Shown: positions 1-6,738 of the stretch, in pieces | How the letters are laid out: each line of letters begins with the position of its first letter | How positions within the stretch are numbered: the first letter of the stretch is position 1 | NCBI GenBank assembly: GCA_038120765.1 | Contig: JAYOMI010000130.1 | Span: 1 to 8,193 of the forward strand | Source of the DNA: CAXBCP01 sp038120765 | Lineage (GTDB): Bacteria > Pseudomonadota > Alphaproteobacteria > MPNO01 > UBA830 | DNA: 8,193 bases | Reading direction: 5' to 3' | Made by a program: the position numbers and the translations under genes | The notes under the pieces: generated by a model | Seen by the model: only the letters and a program-made list of their open reading frames with translations | Database searches by the model: none | What the model was told of the DNA's origin: nothing

Positions 1-580
1 CGGCGCCGGCAACCTGCTCGGCTCCGAACAATCCGGGCATATCCGCGAAGTCGGCGTCGAGCTTTACCAGCACATGCTGGAAGAAGCCGTGGCGGTCGCA
101 AAAGGCGTTGAAGACGAGGACGATCGCGAATGGAGCCCGCAGATCAATGTCGGCATTCCGGTCCTCATTCCGGAAAAATATGTCTCTGATCTCGATGTCC
201 GGCTTGGGCTTTACCGACGCATTGCGGAGCTCAAAAGCGCCGAAGACTCGGAAGGCTTCGCCGCGGAGCTGATCGATCGTTTCGGCAGCCTGCCCGATGA
301 AGTCGAAAACCTGCTCCAGATCGTGACCATAAAACGCCATTGCCGCGCCGCCAGCGTCGAGAAAATCGATGCCGGCCCCAAAGGTGCTACGCTGTCTTTC
401 CGCAATAACAGTTTCGCAAACCCGGGCGGCCTGATCGAATTTGTCAGCGCCGATCTCGGCCGGACCAAGCTGCGGCCCGATCATACGATTGTTGTCCGCA
501 GGGACTGGACGCGGGCCGTGGACCGTCTGCGCGGGGTAAGGCAACTAGCGGAGAAGCTCTCGTCAATCGCGAATGCCTGA
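1..580 (+). CDS. mfd: Transcription-repair coupling factor Mfd, C-terminal fragment
   Basis: The 5' end lies outside the window; the reading frame starts at base 2 and gives the last 192 residues before TGA at 578-580. Mfd is the cytoplasmic ATP-dependent translocase that removes RNA polymerase stalled at DNA lesions and recruits UvrA. The fragment opens with GAGNLLGSEQSGHIREVG, the conserved segment after the RecG-like helicase core (TRG motif region), followed by ELYQHMLEEAV. The rest matches the C-terminal TRCF domain (D7), including INVGIPVLIPEKYV, the LGLYRRIAEL segment and the ELIDRFGSLPDEVENLL helix. The N-terminal UvrB-like modules, the RNAP-interaction domain and the Walker motifs are not in the window. 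The C-terminus looks complete. The next gene follows after 24 nt with no visible terminator, so read-through is possible. Identification is firm. Confidence 0.97.
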   Translation, partial: GAGNLLGSEQSGHIREVGVELYQHMLEEAVAVAKGVEDEDDREWSPQINVGIPVLIPEKYVSDLDVRLGLYRRIAELKSAEDSEGFAAELIDRFGSLPDEVENLLQIVTIKRHCRAASVEKIDAGPKGATLSFRNNSFANPGGLIEFVSADLGRTKLRPDHTIVVRRDWTRAVDRLRGVRQLAEKLSSIANA

Positions 581-587
581 CAACTAC

Positions 588-594
588 AGAAGGA
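588..594 (+). promoter_or_regulatory. Ribosome binding site of the MaoC-like gene
   Basis: AGAAGGA lies 10 nt upstream of the ATG at 605, between the mfd stop and the start. It supports that start and suggests the gene can be translated from an mfd read-through transcript. Confidence 0.6.
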
Positions 595-604
595 ATTAAC
601 GCCG

Positions 605-1063
605 ATGAAGGTCGAAAAACCCCTGTTCTTTGAAGATTTCGAAGAAGGTCAGGTATACGAAACCGGCTCGCAGACCATCGACGAGCAGGAAATTATCGAA
701 TTCGGGCAGAAATACGCCCCGCTGCCCTATCACACCGACCCCGAAGCCGCGAAAGACAGCAGTTTCGGCACACTCGTCGCCGCGGGGTACCAGACGGCAG
801 CGATCACATTCGGGCTTTTCACCAGGACGGGCGCGCTCAGCCTGTGCGGGATGGGATCGCCGGGCGTGGACAGCCTTCGCTGGAAACGGCCGGTCAAGGT
901 CGGGGATACACTGCATGTCGAAGCGCATATCGTCGAGGTATCACCCGCCGCGAAAGAAGGCGGTCGCGACGCGGTGCGTATCCGCTATGGTACGTTCAAT
1001 CAGAACGATGAAATTGTTATGACCTTGACCAGTCTCCATTTTGTCCGGAGACGCCCTGACTGA
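605..1063 (+). CDS. MaoC-family hot-dog protein, (R)-enoyl-CoA hydratase-like, catalytic Asp missing
   Basis: A 152-residue single-domain protein of the usual length for MaoC-like acyl dehydratases, which hydrate or dehydrate enoyl-CoA/3-hydroxyacyl-CoA thioesters in the cytoplasm. Family landmarks are the N-terminal FFEDFEEGQVYETG, the hydratase-motif region around residues 33-49, SSFGTLVAAGYQTAA after it, and GVDSLRWKRPVKVGDTL near the C-terminus. In canonical (R)-hydratases the motif has Asp-Pro-x-Pro-x-His (often DPQPFH). Here it reads A38-P-L-P-Y-H43: the His is kept, but the Asp is Ala (codon GCC, 716-718) and the usual Gln/Asn is Leu40. Either the dehydratase activity is lost or altered, or the protein binds acyl-CoA for another purpose. 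It follows mfd by 24 nt and precedes the SBP-like gene by 51 nt. The start is supported by AGAAGGA upstream. Family assignment is strong; the reaction is uncertain. Confidence 0.88.
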   Translation: MKVEKPLFFEDFEEGQVYETGSQTIDEQEIIEFGQKYAPLPYHTDPEAAKDSSFGTLVAAGYQTAAITFGLFTRTGALSLCGMGSPGVDSLRWKRPVKVGDTLHVEAHIVEVSPAAKEGGRDAVRIRYGTFNQNDEIVMTLTSLHFVRRRPD

Positions 1064-1100
1064 GCGCAGATCATGCGCCCATGCCACTGAATACGAAAAC

Positions 1101-1106
1101 GAGGAA
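1101..1106 (+). promoter_or_regulatory. Ribosome binding site of the SBP-like gene
   Basis: GAGGAA lies 8 nt upstream of the first of two tandem ATGs (1115 and 1118). It helps fix the start and so bears on the absence of a signal peptide. Confidence 0.6.
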
Positions 1107-1114
1107 ATATAAAT

Positions 1115-2083
1115 ATGATGTCCGATCGCCTTTCCATCCGTCTTGCCGCCGGTTCCGGCCCCACCTTCGGCGTTGACGATCTGTCCTGCGCCGCCGCAAC
1201 CACGCTCGGTCTCTGGGCGGATGAAGGCCTCGATGTCACCTGGACACCGGTTCATGGCGGCGTCGCCGCGATCAATGCTGTCCTCGATGGCACCGTGGAT
1301 GTTTCCTATGGCGGGCTTGGCCCCGTCATCAAGGCCCGTGCCGAGGGAAATCCCGTTCGCGCCATCGTATCTATGGCCCGAGGGCTCGCCCAGAACCTGA
1401 TCGTCCAGAAATCGATCAAATCCACGGACGACCTTAAAGGGGTTTCCTGGGCGCTGGACGGCACGAACGCCCTCAGCCATCACATGGCGCGTCTCACGGT
1501 CCGGGCGCTCGGCATCGACGAGGCAGATATCGACTGGCAGGTGGTCGGACCGCCGCCGCAGCGGATCGAACGGCTCCTGAACGCCTCAATCGACGTATCG
1601 CTGATCCGTGTCGAGGAAGCGATCTCGCTCAGCATCGAAGAGGCGGACAAGGTTCACAACCTGCTCGGTTTTGCCCAACTCAAGGAACTGGTCCCAACGC
1701 AACCGCATGGCGTCCTCGGCACAACGGAAGCATATGAAGCCGCCCATCCGGAAGAACTCGCGCGTCTCACCCGCGGCATGATCCGGGCATCCCGCGCGCT
1801 CCACGACAGCTACGAGACTTTCCGCGAGGTTTACGATGCGAATGTCACCGTGCCCGTGCCGGACGACCGGATCAGGCAGATCTGGCAGCAGGAACACGAT
1901 TCCGGCGGGTTCGCGGTCAACGGCGAGATGTCCGATGCCCACTGGACGCGGCAGATGGAACTGTACCGGGAACTCTACCCCGAGCTTCCTCATGTAACCC
2001 TCGACGATATCCTGCCGCGCACATTCGTGGCGGACGCCCTGACGGCGCTCGGCCGCAACGAGGACGGCTTCGACAAGACCTGA
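1115..2083 (+). CDS. SsuA/NMT1-like substrate-binding-fold protein without signal peptide
   Basis: 322 residues resembling periplasmic ligand-binding proteins of nitrate/sulfonate/taurine-type ABC importers (SsuA/ThiY/NMT1 family). Family features are GLWADEGLDVTW (residues 32-43), the lobe segment HGGVAAINAVLDGTVDVSYGG (47-67) followed by a KARAEGNPVRAIVS strand, and STDDLKGVSWALDG (103-116), the usual phrase before the second lobe. The N-terminus (MMSDRLSIRLAAGSG) begins directly in the first beta strand with no hydrophobic leader. Extension is impossible because an in-frame TGA lies at 1088-1090, after an in-frame ATG at 1073 that would make only five residues. The single Cys (Cys25) is not in a lipobox. 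No ABC permease or ATPase gene is in the window. Known signal-less SBP-fold proteins include cytosolic enzymes and sensors (THI5-type synthases, dihydroxyphthalate decarboxylases), but no specific motif of either is seen. The gene is convergent with the MFS gene, 14 nt apart, with no terminator visible. Fold assignment is good; function unknown. Confidence 0.82.
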   Translation: MMSDRLSIRLAAGSGPTFGVDDLSCAAATTLGLWADEGLDVTWTPVHGGVAAINAVLDGTVDVSYGGLGPVIKARAEGNPVRAIVSMARGLAQNLIVQKSIKSTDDLKGVSWALDGTNALSHHMARLTVRALGIDEADIDWQVVGPPPQRIERLLNASIDVSLIRVEEAISLSIEEADKVHNLLGFAQLKELVPTQPHGVLGTTEAYEAAHPEELARLTRGMIRASRALHDSYETFREVYDANVTVPVPDDRIRQIWQQEHDSGGFAVNGEMSDAHWTRQMELYRELYPELPHVTLDDILPRTFVADALTALGRNEDGFDKT

Positions 2084-2097
2084 CGTGGATGCGCCGC

Positions 2098-3306
2098 CTA
2101 GGCTGCCTTGCGTGCGGTCTGGCGGCGCTTCATGGCATTCGCGAACAGGCCGAAGCTTAGCGCAAGGATGCTCAGCACGAAGACGATTTTGATCAACGGG
2201 AAAAATGTGCCGTCGTAAAGGGTCGACAGAAAGAGCGACGCCGCAGCCGCAGCGAAAAAGTGCAAAAACATGACAATGCCCGACGCCGTCCCTGTCAGGT
2301 CGGGCTCCGCATTGATTGCCGCCGCCTGTGCATGCGGCATCGCGAGCCCCTGCGCGATACCGATCATCGCCGCCGGCAAGAAGAGTGCGATGGGATGGTC
2401 AGGCCAGATGAACAGCGATCCCGCCATCAGTTCCACGGTTATCACGCCGATCAGACACCCGATCGTGACCATGTATTCTGACGAAACGCGGCTTCCAAGA
2501 CGCCCGGAAATAAAATTTCCGCCCATGAACCCGACGGTCAGGAGCATAAAATAAAGGCCGTATTCTCCCGATGACGCCTTGTAATGATCCCGCATCAGGA
2601 ACGATGCGTAGGTCGCGAGCGCGAAAAACGCCCCCGATGTCAGCGCCGGCACAAAGGCATAGCCGACAAAGACCGGGTTCTTGAAAAGCTTAATATAATC
2701 CCTCAGCAACGCGCCTTTCTCTCGCCCCCTGACCAGCTTGTGATGGGTCTCGCGGATCACGGTCCCGCCAAGCAACGCCACAAATACGGCAATCACGGTG
2801 GCGAAAATAAAAACGGCATTCCATCCCAGAATATCCGAAATGGCGCCCCCGATGGGTGGCGCAAGCGTCGGCCCCAGAACATAGGCGGTGGTAATGTAGG
2901 CGATTACCTGTGCGAGCTTGTCGGGTCCATAAACGTCACGCGCGATGGCCCGTGCGAGCACCACGCCGCAGCCCGCGGCAAGGGCCTGAAGCAACCGCCC
3001 TGCGATCAACACTTCGAAATTCCAGGCGACCGCACATATGGCGGATCCGGCGACAAACAGGATCAACCCTACTATCAGCACCGGCTTGCGTCCGTAGCGG
3101 TCGGAGGCACTGCCGTATACGAGGGTGCCGAAGGCCATCACAAACAGCACCATGCTGAACGTGAGTGTCGTCAGGACGGTCGATACCCCGAACTCCAGCT
3201 GGATTGTCGGCATGATCGGGATGTACATGTGCACGGCGAGCGGCCCGATCAGGGTGATCGTCACCAGCGCGACCAGAAACAGCCAGCCGGGTCCGGCCCG
3301 GGCCAC
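2098..3306 (-). CDS. MFS transporter, Bcr/CflA (DHA1) type
   Basis: 402 residues, hydrophobic throughout and consistent with about 12 inner-membrane helices. Motif A of the major facilitator superfamily is GSASDRYGRKP (residues 65-75, loop 2-3). The antiporter motif C is GPTLAPPIGGAI (145-156), typical of proton-coupled drug/H+ antiporters of the Bcr/CflA group. A charged central loop (HHKLVRGREKGALLRDYIKLFKN) separates the two halves, and the C-terminus is basic (KRRQTARKAA). The 402-residue length matches the family. It is the last gene of the - strand operon, so it may export or import the compound handled by the operon rather than act as a general drug pump; that is inference. The start is uncertain: GTG at 3306 has no visible ribosome binding site, while an in-frame CTG at 3336-3334 overlaps the ligase stop as CTGA, has GGGAA upstream and would add ten residues. 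Confidence 0.9.
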   Translation of the reverse strand: MARAGPGWLFLVALVTITLIGPLAVHMYIPIMPTIQLEFGVSTVLTTLTFSMVLFVMAFGTLVYGSASDRYGRKPVLIVGLILFVAGSAICAVAWNFEVLIAGRLLQALAAGCGVVLARAIARDVYGPDKLAQVIAYITTAYVLGPTLAPPIGGAISDILGWNAVFIFATVIAVFVALLGGTVIRETHHKLVRGREKGALLRDYIKLFKNPVFVGYAFVPALTSGAFFALATYASFLMRDHYKASSGEYGLYFMLLTVGFMGGNFISGRLGSRVSSEYMVTIGCLIGVITVELMAGSLFIWPDHPIALFLPAAMIGIAQGLAMPHAQAAAINAEPDLTGTASGIVMFLHFFAAAAASLFLSTLYDGTFFPLIKIVFVLSILALSFGLFANAMKRRQTARKAA

Positions 3307-3332
3307 GGGCGCGTTCGTGAGGTCTGTCGAGG

Positions 3333-4904
3333 TCAGGACACGAGTTCCCGCCGCAGCACCTTGCCCACAGGGCTCTTCGGCAATGCGTCAATGAATTCGA
3401 CCACGTGAGGCGCCTTGTAGGGCGCGATCCGGGCGCGGACGCTGAGGCGGATATCTTCCGCAGTCTCCAGCGAGGCTTCGACCCCGTCGCGCAGCACGCA
3501 GACCGCCCGGATACGATTGCCGATCTCCTTGTCCGCGAGCGGCACGATACAGGCCTCCACGATGGCCGGGTGCTGACGCAGCAGGTTCTCGATTTCGTAG
3601 GGCGAAATGAAGATACCCCGGCTCTTGAAACAATCGTCATTGCGGCCCGCGATCCGGAAGTAGCCGTTCTCGTCGCGCGAGGCGAGGTCGCCCGTGTGAT
3701 ACCACCCGTCATGGACGACTGCCGCCGTTTTGTCCGGATCCTTGTGGTAGCCGAGGAAGAAACCCGGATTGTCCGACGCGATCAGGAAATGGCCGATCTC
3801 GCCCGGTGCGACCTCGTTGTAGTCGTCATCCAGCACGGCAACGTGGGTTCCCGGGATCGGTACGCCGATGGATCCCGGCACGACGGCCTGGCGCGGCCCC
3901 TGGCCGAGGACCATCTGCATCTCGGACACACCGTAATGTTCCCAGATATCGCAGCCGAAGCGATCCTTGAATTCCTGCCAGGTGGCAGCTTCAAGCGCCT
4001 CGCCTGTCGCATTGCACCCCCGCACGGACGAGAAATCGTAGGTCTTTTCGATATTCTCCATGGCGAGAATGCGGCGATACACCGTGGCGACGGAGTAGAT
4101 CAGCGTCACCTTGTGACGATCGACGGCCTTCAGAACGTTCTCGGGGCTCGGCCGGTCTTCGAGGATCACCCCGGTGACGCCGTTGCGCAGGGGAAACATG
4201 ATATTGTGGCCAAGCGCGCTGATAAAGCTCCACTCGCCCGTGGCGTAGGCGCGATCGCCTTCCTGCGGCGGCAGGCGGTAACGGTTCGAATCGCCGAGCG
4301 CGATAACCCACCGATGGGCGTGAACGATGCCCTTCGGCCGTCCGGTCGTACCGGAGGTATAGACGAAGAATGCCGGTTCATTGGCCCCGGTATCCGCCGT
4401 CAGAAAAGGTGTATCTGGCGCGCCGTCAATCAGGCTTTCGAAGGCCGTCGTACCGTCCGGCGCGCCGCGGGCGGCAAATATCCCTGCCAAAAGCTTGTCC
4501 GAAAGATTAACAAGCGGTTCGGCAAGGCTGCCGAGGGTCACCGCAGCACGGGCATCCGAATGCTCGAGCACATAGGCGACCTCTTCCTCGCCCAGCAGGG
4601 AATTCTGAAGCACCGGCAACGCGCCCACCTTCATAAGCGCGAGCACCGCCTCGGCAAACTCGTGGCAGTTATTCATCCGCACGAGGACCGGCATTCCCTT
4701 TTCGATACCGTTCGCCGCAAATCCGTGGGCGAGTTTGTTCACCCGCGCCGCAAATTCGGCAAAGCTCAGCTCACCGTCATCCCACACGAATGCGGGCCGG
4801 TCGCTGAATCCCCTTTCTTCAATTCGATCAATGAGTTCAGCGGCGATATTCAAGCGTTCGGGTATCTGTCGATACCCATCCGGCAGCGTCTCCGACATCG
4901 TCAT
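3333..4904 (-). CDS. AMP-forming acyl/aryl-CoA ligase (ANL superfamily)
   Basis: 523 residues from the ATG at 4904, a normal length for acyl-CoA synthetases, which form an acyl-adenylate from a carboxylic acid and ATP and then the CoA thioester. All core ANL motifs are present: P-loop YTSGTTGRPKG (182-192), YGVSE (324-328), WYHTGD (401-406), the hinge region GRNDDCFKSRG (420-430), and the C-terminal PKSPVGKVLRREL (509-521) with Lys515 as the adenylation lysine. The overall pattern resembles benzoate-CoA ligase and medium-chain (ACSM-like) synthetases more than acetyl-CoA synthetase; the substrate cannot be fixed by eye. It is translationally coupled to the crotonase gene upstream: the ATG overlaps that gene's stop as TGATG. 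A GTG at 4907 (GTGA overlap) and an ATG at 4898 are alternative starts. It probably provides the CoA-activation step of the operon. Confidence 0.94.
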   Translation of the reverse strand: MTMSETLPDGYRQIPERLNIAAELIDRIEERGFSDRPAFVWDDGELSFAEFAARVNKLAHGFAANGIEKGMPVLVRMNNCHEFAEAVLALMKVGALPVLQNSLLGEEEVAYVLEHSDARAAVTLGSLAEPLVNLSDKLLAGIFAARGAPDGTTAFESLIDGAPDTPFLTADTGANEPAFFVYTSGTTGRPKGIVHAHRWVIALGDSNRYRLPPQEGDRAYATGEWSFISALGHNIMFPLRNGVTGVILEDRPSPENVLKAVDRHKVTLIYSVATVYRRILAMENIEKTYDFSSVRGCNATGEALEAATWQEFKDRFGCDIWEHYGVSEMQMVLGQGPRQAVVPGSIGVPIPGTHVAVLDDDYNEVAPGEIGHFLIASDNPGFFLGYHKDPDKTAAVVHDGWYHTGDLASRDENGYFRIAGRNDDCFKSRGIFISPYEIENLLRQHPAIVEACIVPLADKEIGNRIRAVCVLRDGVEASLETAEDIRLSVRARIAPYKAPHVVEFIDALPKSPVGKVLRRELVS

Positions 4905-5809
4905 CACTTGCGTTTGGGGTCGCCGTATGGCGGGTTGTCATAATAGGGGCCGCGGTATTCGGACGGACGTTTCTCAATAAATGCGCGGATGCCCTCGCGG
5001 CAATCGCCGGTCCGGGTGATTTCCTGGATGGCGGCAAACTCCCTCGCCCAGCCTTCGTCCGAGCGATTGTGGTTCCAGTACATCTTGACGAGGTCCTTCG
5101 CGTAGCGCACCGAGAGATACGGGTTCGAGGCGATCTGGGCGGCATAGGCGAGCGTTTCCGGCAGCAGGTCATCATGCGGGAAGACCTTTTCGACCAGACC
5201 GATTTCCAGCGCTTCATCGGCCATGATGATTTTACCGGTCAGGATCATGTCCAGCGCCTTGCCCACGCCCACCAGCTTGGGCAGGTTCCGTGCACCGCCC
5301 GATTCCGGCAGGAACCCTGCCGGCACGGCGACTTCGCCCAGTTTCGCCTTGTCGGATGCAAAGCGCAGGTCGCACAACGTGCAGATTTCGAGGCCGATAC
5401 CGACTGCCGGCCCGTTGATCGCCGCGATCACGATACAGGGCAGGTCTTCGAACTTCTTGAACGCGCGCTGCAGCACCTGGTGGCGCAGGTCGTTGAAGAA
5501 GTAGCTGGCGATTTCCTTGTAGGCGCCGAAATTGCCGAAATCGAAATCCTCCTCGCCTGCACCAAGCGGACCGGCTTCGCTTTTCAGATCGCCGCCCGCG
5601 GAAAAACCCCTGCCCTCGCCGGTGATGATCATCACCTTGATATTGCTGTTATGGGCAATCTCGTCGCACAGGATGTCGAGTTCGACGCGCATGCGCACGT
5701 CGACCGCATTCAGAAAATCCGGGCGGTTGAGCGTGAGCAATCCGATGGATCGCTCCCCGGGATTATTGGGATTCTCGAGGATTTCCCATTTGAGGGCCTG
5801 ATATTCCAT
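4904..5809 (-). CDS. Crotonase-family enoyl-CoA hydratase/isomerase-like protein
   Basis: 301 residues, longer than the usual ~260, with additions after residue 76 and at the C-terminus (RGPYYDNPPYGDPKRK). Crotonase features are LTLNRPDFLNAVD (25-37), the first oxyanion-hole segment GFSAGGDL (68-75), and the second, NGPAVGIGLE (132-141). Glu141 aligns with the first catalytic Glu of enoyl-CoA hydratase (rat Glu144). The second (rat Glu164, in a QPEI context) aligns with Ala161 in LGEVAVPAG, so a two-Glu hydratase mechanism looks unavailable. LPESGGARNLP (167-177) resembles the LxPDxGGxxxLP segment of PaaG-like isomerases. Isomerase, hydrolase or decarboxylase activity on an acyl-CoA is therefore as likely as hydration. 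EKRP near the end is typical of the family. A strong ribosome binding site precedes it. It lies 22 nt after the AspDH-like gene and overlaps the ligase gene, with which it probably shares a pathway. Confidence 0.92.
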   Translation of the reverse strand: MEYQALKWEILENPNNPGERSIGLLTLNRPDFLNAVDVRMRVELDILCDEIAHNSNIKVMIITGEGRGFSAGGDLKSEAGPLGAGEEDFDFGNFGAYKEIASYFFNDLRHQVLQRAFKKFEDLPCIVIAAINGPAVGIGLEICTLCDLRFASDKAKLGEVAVPAGFLPESGGARNLPKLVGVGKALDMILTGKIIMADEALEIGLVEKVFPHDDLLPETLAYAAQIASNPYLSVRYAKDLVKMYWNHNRSDEGWAREFAAIQEITRTGDCREGIRAFIEKRPSEYRGPYYDNPPYGDPKRK

Positions 5810-5812
5810 GCG

Positions 5813-5823
5813 TTTTCTCCTTT
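5813..5823 (-). promoter_or_regulatory. Strong ribosome binding site of the crotonase gene
   Basis: On the - strand AAAGGAGAAAA lies just upstream of the ATG at 5809, with AGGAG about 7 nt away. It fits in the 22-nt space after the AspDH-like stop, fixes this start, and suggests the crotonase is translated independently within the operon. Confidence 0.75.
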
Positions 5824-5831
5824 GAATTCTG

Positions 5832-6652
5832 TCAGCTACCGACTTTGAGCGGTGCAGTGAGGGCGCGGAGCGCCGCGATAACGCTCAACGGGGTGATCCT
5901 GCCGGTCCCCGGGTTTTCCTCGGACGGCACATTTTCGATGCTGAGGCTGAAGCGGGCGCTGTCTGCTTCGACCTCGATCCGGTGTGTATTGCGATCCAGT
6001 GCAGGATCGGCCCATATCTCCAGCGTTGTGCGGTCGGCGCCTATCCCGGCAAGCCCAAGGGCTGCCGCCACGTTCACGTTAGCCGGAAACCCGGCCGCGC
6101 CCTCGCGGGCCGTCCCTTCAAAAAACATAAACGGTTCGGAGAGATTTTCAATGGTGATATTGTNNNNNNNNNNGAGTTATTGTTCTCGACAAGATAGGGC
6201 GCTCCCTTCAAGGAGCGCGGCGGCTTGCGCGTAATCATACGGACTTGCTCGATCTGCCCTTCCGCCGCAGCACGGACGGCGTCCAGGCCCAGCAATGCGC
6301 CTGTGGCGAGGATAATCTGCGCGTTATGTTGCCGCGCGATATCCACCACATCCGGGTGGATCAGCAATCCCGCACCGCTGACGGTGATGAATATCCGGCC
6401 GGCTTTGAGTGCCGGTTCGGCAATATCCCAGAACGCGGCCTTGGGCACGCATTCAACGATCACATCGCACATTTCCGCGAGTTCCTGCGGGCCGACCACA
6501 GGAACCGGATCGCAAAGTCCTTCCATGTTCCGGCGCGCCTTGTCCTGATCCCGCGAACAGATTGCGGCGAGTTCCAGGCCCTCGATGCCTTCTTGCAAGG
6601 CGGCTGCGACCGGCTTGCCAATGGTGCCGAAGCCGGCGATTCCGACTTTCAC
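5832..6652 (-). CDS. Aspartate dehydrogenase-like protein (NadX/DUF108 family), interrupted by assembly gap
   Basis: Aspartate dehydrogenases convert L-aspartate and NAD(P)+ to iminoaspartate/oxaloacetate and usually feed NAD biosynthesis. The N-terminal half begins at GTG 6652 (AGGGAGA upstream) with a Rossmann motif GFGTIG (residues 7-12), then VECVPKAAFWDIAEPALKAG, SGAGLLIHPDVV, and KPPRSLKGAPYLVEN (143-157). The C-terminal half, in another frame after the N run, has FFEGTAREGAAGFPANVNVAAALGLAG, WADPALDRNTHRIEVE with the His expected at the active site, and NVPSEENPGTGRITPLSVIAALR. If the contigs are joined at the shared TATTGT, the junction reads VENNITIENLSEP in one frame and gives 266 residues, a normal family length. 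The gene is therefore probably intact. It heads an operon of CoA enzymes with no nadA/nadB/nadC in view, so a role in catabolism or another substrate is possible. Confidence 0.9.
6164..6173. other. Assembly gap (10 N), probably a missed contig overlap
   Basis: Ten Ns inside the AspDH-like gene. The two gene halves are not in the same frame across exactly 10 nt. The left flank ends in TATTGT (6158-6163), and the same six bases occur 4 nt into the right flank (6178-6183). Collapsing 6164-6183 restores the frame and the family's spacing. Confidence 0.9.
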
Positions 6653-6738
6653 ATCTTTCTCCCTGTTTCCTGCGTGACTCGTTTAAGGCTTAGCGCCAAA
6701 GTGCACGCGCATCAAATCATTCACGACAGCAGAATTGC
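6653..6738. promoter_or_regulatory. Divergent promoter region between the AspDH-like operon and the GhrA-like gene
   Basis: An 86-nt non-coding space separates divergently transcribed genes and must hold at least the operon promoter, because no other upstream space exists on that side. It contains the operon's ribosome binding site (AGGGAGA on the - strand, 6658-6664, 5 nt before the GTG). I see no convincing -35/-10 pair and no clear operator palindrome, only the short GTGCAC at 6701. The GhrA side has a weak ribosome binding site. Confidence 0.4.

Noticed and set aside
1064..1078. Small inverted repeat GCGCA-GATCA-TGCGC after the MaoC-like stop
   Set aside because: Only 5 bp of stem and no T run; such repeats are expected by chance in GC-rich DNA.
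1115..2083. Specific assignment as 4,5-dihydroxyphthalate decarboxylase or THI5-type thiamine enzyme
   Set aside because: The protein is cytosolic-looking with the right fold, but it has no CCCFC motif of THI5 and no recognisable decarboxylase signature, so only the fold is claimed.
2584..3408. A 274-codon open frame on the + strand opposite the MFS gene
   Set aside because: It is rich in His, Arg and Gln with no family resemblance, while the - strand carries clear MFS motifs A and C.
3405..4943. A 512-codon open frame on the + strand opposite the ligase gene
   Set aside because: The ligase on the - strand has every ANL motif in order. The + strand frame has no recognisable domain and is a GC-rich antisense shadow.
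6074..6163. C-terminal tail obtained by reading the AspDH N-terminal frame straight through the Ns
   Set aside because: Past the gap this frame gives non-family sequence. The true C-terminal half, with FEGTARE and NTHRIEVE, is in another frame, so this tail is an artefact of the 10-N placeholder.
6653..6738. A sigma-70 promoter reading TTGATG-17 nt-TAAGCC on the - strand
   Set aside because: The -10 match is poor and several equally weak pairs exist, so no exact promoter is called.
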